From positions 124,001-188,000 of the forward strand of contig NZ_JAJBBR010000009.1 in the NCBI RefSeq assembly GCF_020532555.1: DNA of 64,000 bases, in the 5' to 3' direction. This DNA comes from Microvirga lenta (lineage in GTDB: Bacteria; Pseudomonadota; Alphaproteobacteria; Rhizobiales; Beijerinckiaceae). The notes under the pieces were generated by a model. It worked only from the letters and a program-made list of their open reading frames with translations, did not search any database and was not told the origin of the DNA. Shown here in pieces: positions 20,162 to 29,043 of this stretch. The position numbers and the translations under genes are program-made. Numbering within the stretch: the stretch's first letter is position 1; each line of letters begins with the position of its first letter.

Positions 20162-21328
20162 GTGCCGAGAAAGCATCCGCTTCCGGCGCGGCGCAGGCTT
20201 TACGAGATCCTGGAACGGAGCAGCGTGAACGATCCCTTCGTTCGCGCTCTCCACTTCTTCCTGATGCTGCTGATCGTGGTGAATGTCACGGCGGTGGTGC
20301 TGGAAAGCGTGCCGTCCCTGCGCGATGCCTATCGTCCGCTCTTCATGGTCATCGAGATCGTCAGCGGCGTCATCTTCACGGTGGAATGCGCGGCCCGTCT
20401 CTGGTGCGCGCCGGAGCACACGCCCTGGCGCCATCTTCCGCCCTGGCGGGCGCGCCTGCGCTGGCTGGTGCACCCGCAATCCATCGTGGATTTCCTGGCC
20501 ATCGTGCCGTTCTACCTGATCTTCTGGGACATCGGGGGCTTGCGCGCCTTCCTGCTCCTGCGTCTTTTCCGCTTCTTCAAGCTGGCCCGCTACTCGCTCG
20601 GCCTCACGAGCCTCATCGACGCGATCTATTCGGAGCGCCGCGCCCTCGTGGCTTCCGGCGTAATCCTCGTCGGCACGGTGCTGCTCGCCGCCTCCGCCAT
20701 GAATCTCGTCGAGCGCGACGTGCAGCCGGACAAGTTCGGCACGATTCCCGACGCCATGTATTGGGCGATCATCACGCTCACCACCGTGGGCTACGGAGAC
20801 GTCATTCCCGCGACGCCGCTCGGGCGGGTGATCGCCAGCATCACGGCGGTCGCGGGCCTCGTCATGCTCGCCCTGCCGGTGGGCATCATCGCCAGCGCCT
20901 TCTCGCGCGAGATCCACCGGCGCGACTTCGTCATCACCTGGAGCATGGTGGCGCGCGTTCCGATCTTCTCGGATCTCGACGCGGGCGAGATCGCCTCGGT
21001 GATGCACTCCCTGCGCTCCCAATCCTGCGAGGCCGGCGAGATCGTCGTCCGCAGGGGCGACGAGGCCCATTCCATGTACCTGATCGCATCCGGCGAAGTG
21101 GAGGTGCTGCTGCCGGGCGAGACCGTCAGGCTGGGGCCCGGAGACTTCTTCGGCGAGGCCTCGGTCCTGCGCCGCCGCCGCCGCGGCGTGACCGTGAGGG
21201 CGGCCACGCCCTGCAAGCTTCTCGTGCTCGATGCGGAGGATCTGCACCGGCTGATCGATTCCAATCCTGCCATGGCCTCGCATATCGACGAGGTGAGCCA
21301 GTCGCGCGGCGGCGACAGGGCTGTCTGA
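20162..21328 (+). CDS. Six-TM potassium channel with C-terminal cyclic-nucleotide-binding domain
   Basis: A 388-residue ion channel resembling MloK1. Six membrane segments plus a pore loop occupy residues about 25-245. The S4-like helix RAFLLLRLFRFFKLARY has regularly spaced positive residues, and the selectivity filter is TTVGYGD (207-213), diagnostic for K+. The cytoplasmic C-terminus is a cNMP-binding fold with FSDLDAGEIASVM, YLIASGEVEVLL and the phosphate-binding cassette GDFFGEASVLRRRRRGVTV near 322-340, containing the conserved GE and an arginine cluster. Translation starts at GTG 20162, 11 bases after alaS. No cyclase is nearby. Confidence 0.88.
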   Translation: MPRKHPLPARRRLYEILERSSVNDPFVRALHFFLMLLIVVNVTAVVLESVPSLRDAYRPLFMVIEIVSGVIFTVECAARLWCAPEHTPWRHLPPWRARLRWLVHPQSIVDFLAIVPFYLIFWDIGGLRAFLLLRLFRFFKLARYSLGLTSLIDAIYSERRALVASGVILVGTVLLAASAMNLVERDVQPDKFGTIPDAMYWAIITLTTVGYGDVIPATPLGRVIASITAVAGLVMLALPVGIIASAFSREIHRRDFVITWSMVARVPIFSDLDAGEIASVMHSLRSQSCEAGEIVVRRGDEAHSMYLIASGEVEVLLPGETVRLGPGDFFGEASVLRRRRRGVTVRAATPCKLLVLDAEDLHRLIDSNPAMASHIDEVSQSRGGDRAV

Positions 21329-21417
21329 CGCGACCTTCGCGAAATTGACGGTGCCGTGCCCTGTGGTAGCATCCCGCCGCTTCTGGACCTGTTGCCCGAC
21401 GAGATGGCGTTGATCGA

Positions 21418-21711
21418 ATGAGCAGTGATGGCGGGAGGGTCGACCTCCGCAAGAACAAGCGCACTCAGACGCGGCAGGAAGGGCGGATCTTTCTCAAGCG
21501 CGGGACCGTGGTCCATTGCATGGTCACGGACCTGTCCCAGGCCGGGGCGAAGCTCACCCTGACCAAGTCGCAGCACCTGCCCGAAACCTTCGACCTCGTC
21601 ATTCTCGGAAGCGATTTCCGCACCATCCCGTGCGATCTGCGGTGGCAGAAGGGCAACGTTGCCGGCGTCGCGTTCCGCAGCCGCAGCGGCGCGGATCAGC
21701 TGCTGACGTAA
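21418..21711 (+). CDS. PilZ domain protein (c-di-GMP binding)
   Basis: A 97-residue stand-alone PilZ domain. The two ligand motifs are intact: RTQTR (R15 to R19) for RxxxR and DLSQAG (38-43) for D/NxSxxG, followed by AKLTL and a beta-barrel pattern ending in VAGVAFRSRSG. It is therefore predicted to bind cyclic di-GMP. The target is unknown; it follows the K+ channel gene by 89 bases and has no effector domain. Confidence 0.85.
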   Translation: MSSDGGRVDLRKNKRTQTRQEGRIFLKRGTVVHCMVTDLSQAGAKLTLTKSQHLPETFDLVILGSDFRTIPCDLRWQKGNVAGVAFRSRSGADQLLT

Positions 21712-21716
21712 GCCGG

Positions 21717-21971
21717 TTACCGGAGCGCCGCCTTCGACTGCCGCATGCAGTTGCGGACATAGTCCTTCCGGGCCGCCTTGACGCTGTCCTGAACCGCGGC
21801 GCTGCGTGTCACGCCGTTATCCCTCACCCTGTAGGCAAGCCGCGCTTCCTGCCGGCAGATCTGTCTCTGTGCTTCCCTCTCGGGAGAGCGCTGCCTTCCC
21901 CGTTCCTGCGCCGACGCTTCCAGGGACGGGAGACCGACGGCGGCAATCGCGACGATCAAGAGAGCACGCAT
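21717..21971 (-). CDS. Small exported protein of unknown function (84 aa)
   Basis: A signal peptide is visible at residues 1-21 (MRALLIVAIAAVGLPSLEASA). The mature part is short, basic and has two cysteines (in RQICRQEARLAYR and YVRNCMRQSK), which could pair. The ATG at 21971 has a very strong Shine-Dalgarno, AGGAGGTGG, so I prefer it to the upstream in-frame start. It is convergent with the PilZ gene, six bases away. Confidence 0.65.
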   Translation of the reverse strand: MRALLIVAIAAVGLPSLEASAQERGRQRSPEREAQRQICRQEARLAYRVRDNGVTRSAAVQDSVKAARKDYVRNCMRQSKAALR

Positions 21972-22198
21972 ATCCACCTCCTGCTGATCGGGCCCGAAGG
22001 GTAAGCCCGGTGGAGGCGGGTGGCGACAGGCCAAAAGGGGTTAAGGATCGAGCCAATGCACGTCAAAGGAAGATCGACACCCTGTCAGGCCGGTTTCGCA
22101 GAAATCTCCGTCGCAAGACCTGTGATATTCGACGGAGGTTGACTTGACGGAAGCTACAACATCCCCGAAGGCTCGGACGACATTCGGGATACGTTACA

Positions 22199-24175
22199 AT
22201 GAGACTGTACTTCGCCGCGCCCCTCGCTCTTCTCGGCAGCATCTTGGCCGGCACGCCAAGTATGGGTCAGGACCGTAACGTACCGCCCACCGTGCTCGTC
22301 ATCGATGCCTCGAACAGCATGTGGGGCCGTATCGACGGGAAGCCGAAGATGGAGATCGCGCGCGATGCGGTCTCGTCGCTGCTGGACGGCCTGCCGAAAG
22401 GCGCGCGCCTCGGCATCGTCGCCTATGGTCACCGCCGTGCGGGGGATTGCGGCGACATCGAACGCATCCTGCCGGTCGGGGCCGTCGACAGGGATCGGGT
22501 GCAGGCGGTCGCGGGCCGCCTCACGCCCCGCGGCAAGACGCCGATCACCGCATCGCTGAAGGAGGCGGCCGGGCTGCTCGAACCCGGCAAGTCTGGCAGC
22601 GTCATCATTCTCACGGACGGCATCGAGACCTGCAGCGGCGATCCTTGCGCCCTGGCCGAGGAGCTGAAGCGCAGGAATGCGGGCTTCGTTGCCCACGTGA
22701 TCGGCTTCGACGTCTCGGCCGTGGAGCGCCCGAAGCTCTCCTGCATCGCGGAGCGGACGGGCGGCGCCTTCCTGGCGGCGTCCAACGCGGGCGAGCTCGG
22801 TCAGGCCCTGAAGACGACGGCGCAGGCCAAGGCAAAGCCCGCCGTCGCCACCCGCGCGATTCCCCTCGAAGCCACCGACGGCGGACGCCCCGTCGCGGAG
22901 GCGAAGTTCACCGTCCTGCGCGGCGGCGATGCCGGCGCCGTGGCGGATGGCGTATCGGGCTCCGTGAACCTGGCGCCGGGCCGCTACCGCGTCTCGGCCG
23001 CGACGGCTGCGAAGACGGGGCAGACCGAGGTCGAGGTCACCAAGGCGGCACCGGCGAAGATCGTCGTCGCGCTCTCCGGCGAATTGCCGAAGGCAAGCCT
23101 CAAGCCGGCAAAGTCCAGCGCTCCGGCCACGGGCGAGATCGAGGTGAGCTGGACCGGCCCGGACGGCAAGGGCGACTACATCGTCTTCGCGCGCCCGGAC
23201 GGCGCGACCCTGGAGACGCGCCATTACAGCTACACGAAGGACGGTAATCCCCTGAAGGTGCGGGTGCCCGGGGAGCCGGGCGAATACGAGCTGCGCTACG
23301 TCTCCGATGCCAGCGGCGCGGTCCTCGCCCGGGCGAAGGTGACCGCCACGCCGGTTACGGCCACCATCGACGCTCCTGCCAATGGTGTGGCGGGTTCCGA
23401 AATCGCGATCAATTTCGAGGGCCCGAACGCGAACGAGGATTGGGTCGGCCTGGTGAAGGCGGGCGCCGCCGTGGACACCTACGAGACCGGAGCCTGGGTC
23501 TATGCCAGCAACGGCTCCCCGGCGCGTCTACGCCTTCCTGCCGAGCCCGGCCTGTACGAGGCCCGCTACATCTCCGGCCTCGACCCGCGAATCCTGGCCA
23601 CGAAGCCGGTGGAGGTGACGCCCGCCAGCGCCACGGTGACGGCGCCTGCCCGCGGCATGGCGGGCACGAGAATTCCGGTCCGCTTCACAGGGGCGGGAGG
23701 CGGCGACACCTTCATCGGCGTGGTGAAGAAGGGCGCCGAAGAGGGCACATGGATCGCCGGAGCCTACGAGCGTCCGGAGGGAGAACAGGTAATGGTGCGT
23801 CTGCCGAGCGAGCCCGGCGCCTACGAGATGCGCTTCGTGATGGAGGCCAACGGCACCTACAAGGTTCTCGCCTCGACGCCCGTCGAGGTGGAGCCTGCCG
23901 TCGGGTCCGTTTCCGCGCCGGAGAGCGTGGCGGCGGGCAGCGAGGTGGCAGTCGCCTTCACCGGCCCGAAGGGCGACGGCGACTACATCACCATCGTGCC
24001 CACGGGCGCCGCGCCCGATGCCTATACGGACTTCCGCACCGTGTCCCCGGACGAATCCTCCGTCACGCTGCCGGTGCCCGAGGAGCCCGGCTCCTACGAG
24101 GTGCGCTACGTCATGACAGCGCCGGGAGAGGCCGGAAGCCTCGTGATCGCCCGCAAGCCGCTGAAGGTGGAGTAG
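22199..24175 (+). CDS. Secreted von Willebrand A protein with four C-terminal Ig-like repeats
   Basis: A 658-residue exported protein. A signal peptide covers about residues 1-23. A VWA domain follows (about 30-205) with a full MIDAS site: DASNS (36-40), a threonine in GKTPIT near 113 and ILTDGIETC near 142. Residues about 220-305 form a linker domain. From about 313 to the end there are four tandem repeats of about 85-90 residues, each with the pattern AG-x-x-I/V-x-V-x-F-x-GP, a D-Y/W-I/V strand, and EPG-x-YE-x-RYV. The repeats look like beta-sandwich modules. Extracellular or periplasmic protein binding is likely but the partner is unknown. Confidence 0.75.
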   Translation: MRLYFAAPLALLGSILAGTPSMGQDRNVPPTVLVIDASNSMWGRIDGKPKMEIARDAVSSLLDGLPKGARLGIVAYGHRRAGDCGDIERILPVGAVDRDRVQAVAGRLTPRGKTPITASLKEAAGLLEPGKSGSVIILTDGIETCSGDPCALAEELKRRNAGFVAHVIGFDVSAVERPKLSCIAERTGGAFLAASNAGELGQALKTTAQAKAKPAVATRAIPLEATDGGRPVAEAKFTVLRGGDAGAVADGVSGSVNLAPGRYRVSAATAAKTGQTEVEVTKAAPAKIVVALSGELPKASLKPAKSSAPATGEIEVSWTGPDGKGDYIVFARPDGATLETRHYSYTKDGNPLKVRVPGEPGEYELRYVSDASGAVLARAKVTATPVTATIDAPANGVAGSEIAINFEGPNANEDWVGLVKAGAAVDTYETGAWVYASNGSPARLRLPAEPGLYEARYISGLDPRILATKPVEVTPASATVTAPARGMAGTRIPVRFTGAGGGDTFIGVVKKGAEEGTWIAGAYERPEGEQVMVRLPSEPGAYEMRFVMEANGTYKVLASTPVEVEPAVGSVSAPESVAAGSEVAVAFTGPKGDGDYITIVPTGAAPDAYTDFRTVSPDESSVTLPVPEEPGSYEVRYVMTAPGEAGSLVIARKPLKVE

Positions 24176-24371
24176 GAGCGGGACTTGTTCGGGAAGGGCT
24201 TACCAAGCGGAGCTGAAACTGGAGTGCGGATGAGCCTGGAAAATCTAGGCTCTCGTCACGATGATGTGCTGAAATGTGAAGCTTTAATAGTATTTATGAC
24301 GATCTTCTCTCTTGTGCAAAACACCAGAGATTGGATCGGGGGAAGTTGCGACACTGCGTCACCTGCACATG

Positions 24372-24383
24372 TGTAACGTTACA
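24372..24383 (+). promoter_or_regulatory. 12-base perfect palindrome upstream of the RTX gene
   Basis: TGTAACGTTACA is a perfect dyad in the AT-richer 257-base gap between the VWA and RTX genes, ending 49 bases before the RTX start. It could be an operator. Nothing else in the gap is convincing; a 63-codon frame at 24185-24376 has no ribosome-binding site or family resemblance. Confidence 0.35.
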
Positions 24384-24432
24384 ACCTATAGGAAATTCCG
24401 TGTGAAAAGCACTATATTCTTATGGGGCAGTT

Positions 24433-25968
24433 ATGCAGAACTACGATCCAGCCACTCATCTTCACATCGGAAATTTTGACGGTGACCGGCTCCATGCCGG
24501 CGTCGGCCAATCCGTCAAGCTCGATGCCGGCTATAAGGCTTATTTCTCAAACCAGTATACGGTCACCGAGTACGTTAATGGGCATATTACCCAGATGGGA
24601 ATGAACGGCCCGGCGCTCCGCCTCGACGAACTAAGCATTAAAATCGATGGTGCAAGCGAGTTCGATACCCTGTCCGTCGGAACTTCGTCGACGATCCGCT
24701 TCTCCAATGGCCTGAATGCCGGCAGCGAGGTTCGTTATGTCGGGAGGGGGTATGATTTCGTAGTCGGTACTGTCGCTGAAGGTTCGAGTTCGGACAATCT
24801 GGTCGTTAAAGTCATCGAAACCCTGCCGCTCGGCTATGTTGGCCACATTATCGGTGCGCTGAATTACACCAACACTGCCACCGATCAGACTTACAGCGCT
24901 CAGCGCGACATCCTTGTCTCCCTGCGCACTAAGGATGGAGTCGAGGTTGGCGGCAAGGCGGGTCTATCAGTATCATCGGGCGCGCCTGTCACCTATTACA
25001 GCAGTGGTGACGAAACCATCGTCGGCACCGATGGCAATGACACGTTCTACTACCAAGGCCGAGAAGCGCCTGGAAGCTCCAACTTGGACTCCATTGATGG
25101 ACGTGGTGGACACGACACCCTGTACATCCAGGCAAACGGCGAAGTCGATCTGGGACAAGTCCGGAATATCGAGCAGATCATAGGGACCGAGGGACGTAAT
25201 AGGTTCATGATCGACGTGGAAGAACTTGCCAGCCTTAAGGTCGTCGACCTCAAGGGAAGCACTGACAATTCGGATGGCATACAGGACGGTTTTCACGTGA
25301 GTGGCAGCGACATTGACCTGCAGGAGGTGGCTCTTCACGGCGTCGAGCACATCACCGTTCGGGCTGTCGATATCGCTGGAGCGTGCGTTGTAAAGGTTGA
25401 TGACGTCAAAGTCGCCCAAACCGTTTGGTCCCTAGGTGATCATTCCACTCTCGTGCTGACGAAGGGCAGCTTCACGTCCGCTCAACGCGCTGAGATGTAC
25501 GGTCACAACTTCAAGAGCATCATCTCTCCGGAGGCCCAGGCTTTTGTCGATACGTTTGGTACGGCAAAGCGGGATGTTCTTAGAGGTGGATCCGGAGATA
25601 ACGTTCTCAATGGCGGTGGCGGCAACGACCTCCTGTCCGGCAAGAGCGGGCGGGACGTGTTCATCTTCGATAATAATCTCAGCAAGAAGCGCAACGTCGA
25701 TAAGATCATGGACTACAGCGCCAAATCGGATACGATTCAGCTCGATCAGGACATCTTCGATAAAATCGCCAAGTCGGGCGCACTGTCCAAGTCGGCATTC
25801 TACAAGGGCGTCAAAGCCCATGACCGAAGCGATCGCATCATCTACGACGACAAGAAGGGTGCGCTCTATTACGATGCGGACGGAACCGGCAAGATAGATG
25901 CTGTTCAGTTTGCGACACTGACCAATAAGGCCAAGCACGTCACGGAAAAGGACTTCTTCATTGTCTAA
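24433..25968 (+). CDS. RTX-type calcium-binding protein, likely type I secreted
   Basis: A 511-residue protein without a signal peptide. The N-terminal two thirds show no domain I know; an isolated nonapeptide-like stretch, GTDGNDTFYY, occurs near residue 198. A short RTX block, RGGSGDNVLNGGGGNDLLSG near 382-402, then FIFDNNL and a C-terminal serralysin-like M10 region with DKIMDYSAKSDTIQLD, YDADGTGKIDAVQFA and an aliphatic tail ending FFIV, as expected for an uncleaved type I secretion signal. Base composition is more AT-rich than its neighbours, suggesting recent transfer or relaxed codon use. No ABC exporter is adjacent. Confidence 0.8.
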   Translation: MQNYDPATHLHIGNFDGDRLHAGVGQSVKLDAGYKAYFSNQYTVTEYVNGHITQMGMNGPALRLDELSIKIDGASEFDTLSVGTSSTIRFSNGLNAGSEVRYVGRGYDFVVGTVAEGSSSDNLVVKVIETLPLGYVGHIIGALNYTNTATDQTYSAQRDILVSLRTKDGVEVGGKAGLSVSSGAPVTYYSSGDETIVGTDGNDTFYYQGREAPGSSNLDSIDGRGGHDTLYIQANGEVDLGQVRNIEQIIGTEGRNRFMIDVEELASLKVVDLKGSTDNSDGIQDGFHVSGSDIDLQEVALHGVEHITVRAVDIAGACVVKVDDVKVAQTVWSLGDHSTLVLTKGSFTSAQRAEMYGHNFKSIISPEAQAFVDTFGTAKRDVLRGGSGDNVLNGGGGNDLLSGKSGRDVFIFDNNLSKKRNVDKIMDYSAKSDTIQLDQDIFDKIAKSGALSKSAFYKGVKAHDRSDRIIYDDKKGALYYDADGTGKIDAVQFATLTNKAKHVTEKDFFIV

Positions 25969-25994
25969 GGCGGCGTAGCGTCGACCCTTCTCTT

Positions 25995-26025
25995 GGGGCA
26001 CTTGGATAGTGTATTCAGGTGCCCC
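25995..26025 (+). terminator. Hairpin after the RTX gene, weak terminator
   Basis: GGGGCACTTG and CAGGTGCCCC pair over ten positions (one G-T) around an 11-base loop, 26 bases after the RTX stop. No T run follows, so termination is uncertain. Confidence 0.4.
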
Positions 26026-26106
26026 GGCATTGCGAGTTGTACTGACGGTGTGTCACTGCGCTGGCGCTCCACCCCGTAGGTTCGTTCGATGTAGAGAGCC
26101 TGAAGT

Positions 26107-26574
26107 CTAGTCGTGGTCCGGATGCTGGCGGGATTTCATCTTCGCCAGGTCGGCTGGCGTTGCGGAATCCTCCGTTCTCTCGCCTTCGAGCAGATGCAGG
26201 GTGTCGAAGGCGGGGAGGCGGCTCTCGATGCCGTATTGGATCTCGGGTTGCACTCGACCCGGCTCGTCCAGGCTTCCGATCGATACGCAGATGCGGTCCT
26301 GCTCCACGTAACGGAAGGTCAGCGGCGTTCCGCAGTCGCGGCAGAAACCCCGCTCGACCGCTTCCGAACTCCGGAAGGTGCCGAGCGTCCCCTTCGTCCA
26401 GACGATGTCCCGGTTCGGCACGCCGGTCAGGGGGGCGAAGTAGTTACCGAAGGCCTTCTGGCACATCCGGCAATGGCAGATGCTGGCATGGGTCGGCTCG
26501 GACATCAGCGCATAGCGCACCGCGCCGCATTGGCAGCCGCCGGTCATGACCGGGCGCGTTTCCTGTTCCGACAT
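26107..26574 (-). CDS. GFA/CENP-V family zinc protein
   Basis: A 155-residue protein of the glutathione-dependent formaldehyde-activating enzyme (GFA) fold. The zinc-binding cysteines are all present: GGCQCGAVRY near residue 13, ICHCRMCQKAFG near 33 and GFCRDCGTPL near 76. Most family members have no proven activity, so formaldehyde chemistry should not be assumed. A small gene lies just upstream on the same strand. Confidence 0.85.
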   Translation of the reverse strand: MSEQETRPVMTGGCQCGAVRYALMSEPTHASICHCRMCQKAFGNYFAPLTGVPNRDIVWTKGTLGTFRSSEAVERGFCRDCGTPLTFRYVEQDRICVSIGSLDEPGRVQPEIQYGIESRLPAFDTLHLLEGERTEDSATPADLAKMKSRQHPDHD

Positions 26575-26613
26575 CCGCTCCTCCCTAGGGTGCGCCGTCC
26601 GAGTCGTTCCCTC

Positions 26614-26799
26614 TCAGGTCGAAGGCGAGACGGCCGCTCTGAGTTCTTCTACGGTCACGCCGGTCTTGAAGGCAATCGCCCGGAGCGTGGCGTCCTCGTC
26701 CCAGGGCTGCCCGCCGGTCCGCGCCTCGTCGAACAGGCGCCGATATTCCCTGACAGCATAATCGAGGGTGCTGCCGCCTGAGGCTCTGTCGTCGGTCAT
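26614..26799 (-). CDS. Small protein of unknown function (61 aa)
   Basis: Starts MTDDRASGGSTLDYAVREY and looks mostly helical, with a C-terminal part (ATLRAIAFKTGVTVEELR) resembling a helix-turn-helix or a small helical domain. I do not recognise a family. A GTG at 26829 in frame is an alternative start. It lies 39 bases upstream of the GFA gene and may be cotranscribed with it. Confidence 0.5.
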   Translation of the reverse strand: MTDDRASGGSTLDYAVREYRRLFDEARTGGQPWDEDATLRAIAFKTGVTVEELRAAVSPST

Positions 26800-26890
26800 T
26801 CCGGAAAATCCTTCCTTGCGAGGGCTCACAGGCCAATATCTGGCACGCTCCGATCCTGCGGCAAGGCTGGCGGCGCTTCGGCGGCGAAAG

Positions 26891-26920
26891 CAAAAAAATG
26901 GCCGGGACGAACCCGGCCAT
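26891..26920 (-). terminator. Intrinsic terminator after icd
   Basis: On the minus strand ATGGCCGGG and CCCGGCCAT pair around a five-base loop and run into a T tract (seven A residues at 26892-26898 on the plus strand). It lies 26 bases after the icd stop. Confidence 0.88.
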
Positions 26921-26946
26921 TCTCGATTTCTACGGGAGGAAACGGC

Positions 26947-28161
26947 TTAGGCCGCCATCGCCTTCTTGAGGTTCTCGTCGATCTTGTCGAGGAAGCCGGT
27001 GGTGGAGAGCCACTTCTGCTCGGCGCCGACCAGAAGCGCGAGGTCCTTGGTCATGTAGCCGGACTCGACCGTGTCCACGCACACCTTTTCGAGGGTCGTG
27101 GCGAAGCGGGCGAGTTCGGCGTTGTCGTCGAGCTTGGCGCGATGGGCGAGGCCGCGGGTCCAGGCGAAGATCGACGCGATGGAGTTGGTCGAGGTCTCCT
27201 TGCCCTTCTGGTGCTCGCGGTAGTGGCGGGTCACGGTGCCGTGGGCGGCTTCCGCCTCGACGGTCTGGCCGTCCGGCGTCATCAGCACGGAGGTCATGAG
27301 GCCGAGCGAGCCGAAGCCCTGCGCGACCGTGTCGGACTGCACGTCGCCGTCGTAGTTCTTGCAGGCCCAGACATAGCCGCCCGACCACTTGAGCGCCGAG
27401 GCCACCATGTCGTCGATGAGGCGGTGCTCGTAGTGGATGCCGGCGGCATCGAACTTCTGCTTGAACTCGTTCTGGTAGATTTCCTCGAAGATGTTCTTGA
27501 AGCGACCGTCATAGGTCTTGAGGATGGTGTTCTTCGTGGAGAGGTAGACCGGGTACTTGCGGTTAAGGCCGTAGTTGAGCGACGCGCGGGCGAAGTCGCG
27601 GATCGACTCGTCGAGGTTGTACATCGCCATGGCGACGCCGGCATCGGGGAACTTGAACACTTCCTTCTCGATGACCGTGCCGTCCTCGCCCTCGAACTTG
27701 ATGGTCAGGCGGCCCTTGCCGGGCACCTGGAAATCGGTGGCGCGGTACTGGTCGCCGAAGGCGTGGCGGCCGACGATGATCGGCTGGGTCCAGCCCGGAA
27801 CGAGGCGCGGCACGTTCTTGCAGATGATCGGCTCGCGGAAGATCACGCCGCCGAGGATGTTGCGGATCGTGCCGTTGGGCGACTTCCACATCTCCTTGAG
27901 GCCGAACTCCTTCACGCGGGCCTCGTCCGCCGTGATGGTGGCGCACTTCACGCCGACGCCGTACTGCTTGATGGCGTTGGCCGCATCGACCGTGACCTGG
28001 TCGTTGGTGGCGTCGCGGTTCTCGATGGAGAGGTCGTAGTACTTCAGGTCGATGTCGAGATAGGGGTGGATCAGCTTCTCTTTGATGAAGTGCCAAATAA
28101 TGCGGGTCATCTCGTCGCCGTCGAGTTCGACGACCGGATTGGCAACCTTGATCTTCGCCAT
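26947..28161 (-). CDS. icd: NADP-dependent isocitrate dehydrogenase
   Basis: A 404-residue homodimeric, eukaryote-like isocitrate dehydrogenase of the citric acid cycle, making 2-oxoglutarate and NADPH. Recognisable segments are [16 protein letters not shown] at the N-terminus, the substrate loop [13 protein letters not shown] near 93, [25 protein letters not shown] near 250 (split by the metal-binding aspartates), and the NADP-site [17 protein letters not shown] near 305. Length matches the alphaproteobacterial enzyme. AAGGTGAG precedes the ATG. A terminator follows. Confidence 0.97.
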   Translation of the reverse strand: MAKIKVANPVVELDGDEMTRIIWHFIKEKLIHPYLDIDLKYYDLSIENRDATNDQVTVDAANAIKQYGVGVKCATITADEARVKEFGLKEMWKSPNGTIRNILGGVIFREPIICKNVPRLVPGWTQPIIVGRHAFGDQYRATDFQVPGKGRLTIKFEGEDGTVIEKEVFKFPDAGVAMAMYNLDESIRDFARASLNYGLNRKYPVYLSTKNTILKTYDGRFKNIFEEIYQNEFKQKFDAAGIHYEHRLIDDMVASALKWSGGYVWACKNYDGDVQSDTVAQGFGSLGLMTSVLMTPDGQTVEAEAAHGTVTRHYREHQKGKETSTNSIASIFAWTRGLAHRAKLDDNAELARFATTLEKVCVDTVESGYMTKDLALLVGAEQKWLSTTGFLDKIDENLKKAMAA

Positions 28162-28581
28162 GATCTCACCTTGAACGTTGAGCGGGAACCGGACCTGCCG
28201 GACGGCAGGCTGTCTGACGCGGCCTATAGCGCGGCTGGGCTTCCGGGGGAAGCGGTGTCGGGCCGGGAAATAAGTTCAATCCGAGAGCCGTACTTGAATT
28301 CAGGCCTGTTCCCATGCCGGCTATGGGGAAGCCGGTCTGCGAAGGAGTGCAGGACTTCCGGGAATCGCGACGGCATGCGCCGGCCCCTCTAGGCGCTGAC
28401 GTTTATATAATATAATAACATATTAATCTATCCGGGGATCTCTCAAGGAGGTCTTCTCACATCTTGTGTGCTTCCGCACCGTCACGAGCTGAAAATTGTC
28501 CTGAAGCTTGGCCGGCACCGGAAGCGCGCACGTCGCGCGGGATCGCCGGTGCGAGGCAACAACGAACTGACAGGGACACAC
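28162..28581. other. 420-base divergent intergenic region with an AT-rich island
   Basis: Upstream of icd and of a small lipoprotein gene. Most of it is GC-rich, but 28401-28430 is almost pure A/T (GTTTATATAATATAATAACA and on), including TATAAT at 28411-28416, so it probably holds a promoter or a DNA-bending protein site. No gene is evident. Confidence 0.5.
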
Positions 28582-28878
28582 ATGCGTCTTGCAATCGCCA
28601 TCGGAGCCGCCGCGCTCGCTCTCACCCTCGCAGGCTGCCAGACAGCCGAACAATCCATGGCCAGCGCGGAATCCGTCTGCCTGGAGACGGGCCTGAAGCC
28701 CGGCACGAAAACCTATCAGCGCTGCGTCAATGCCGGCTACCGCAACAACGTGGCCCAGTCGAACGCGGCCGCCAACCAGGCGGCTGCCGGCGCGGCTGCG
28801 GCTGCGATCGGCGGCGCGGTGCTCGGCGCGGCCACGGCGCGTCCCTACTACTACCATTGCGGCTGGGGCTGCTGGTAA
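28582..28878 (+). CDS. Small lipoprotein with glycine/alanine-zipper segment
   Basis: A 98-residue predicted lipoprotein. The signal peptide ends in the lipobox LTLAGC, making C19 or close by the lipidated residue. The mature part has two cysteines (SVCLETG, RCVNAG), an Ala/Gly-rich hydrophobic stretch (about residues 65-85) resembling a glycine-zipper, and the unusual C-terminus YYYHCGWGCW. The ATG at 28582 is preferred to an upstream in-frame start because it begins the signal peptide. A terminator follows. Confidence 0.75.
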   Translation: MRLAIAIGAAALALTLAGCQTAEQSMASAESVCLETGLKPGTKTYQRCVNAGYRNNVAQSNAAANQAAAGAAAAAIGGAVLGAATARPYYYHCGWGCW

Positions 28879-28901
28879 CGGCGTTCCAGAAGAGAACGAG
28901 C

Positions 28902-28939
28902 GGGCCTCCTGGCGAGAAAGCCTCCCGGGAGGCCCTTTT
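28902..28939 (+). terminator. Intrinsic terminator after the lipoprotein gene
   Basis: GGGCCTCC (28902-28909) pairs with GGAGGCCC (28928-28935), followed by TTTT. The loop is 18 bases long. Confidence 0.7.
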
Positions 28940-29043
28940 GCATTCAGGGAGGTGTCCCCGGCCTGCGGAGGCTGGCGGCTGCAGCGTCTTGGCGCTAAGG
29001 GAGTGGTTTGCGACGCCACCGGCGTCATGCTCGAAACCCGCCC

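Noticed and set aside
24185..24376. A 63-codon frame between the VWA and RTX genes
   Set aside because: No ribosome-binding site, no domain or hydrophobic pattern, and it covers the promoter region of the RTX gene.
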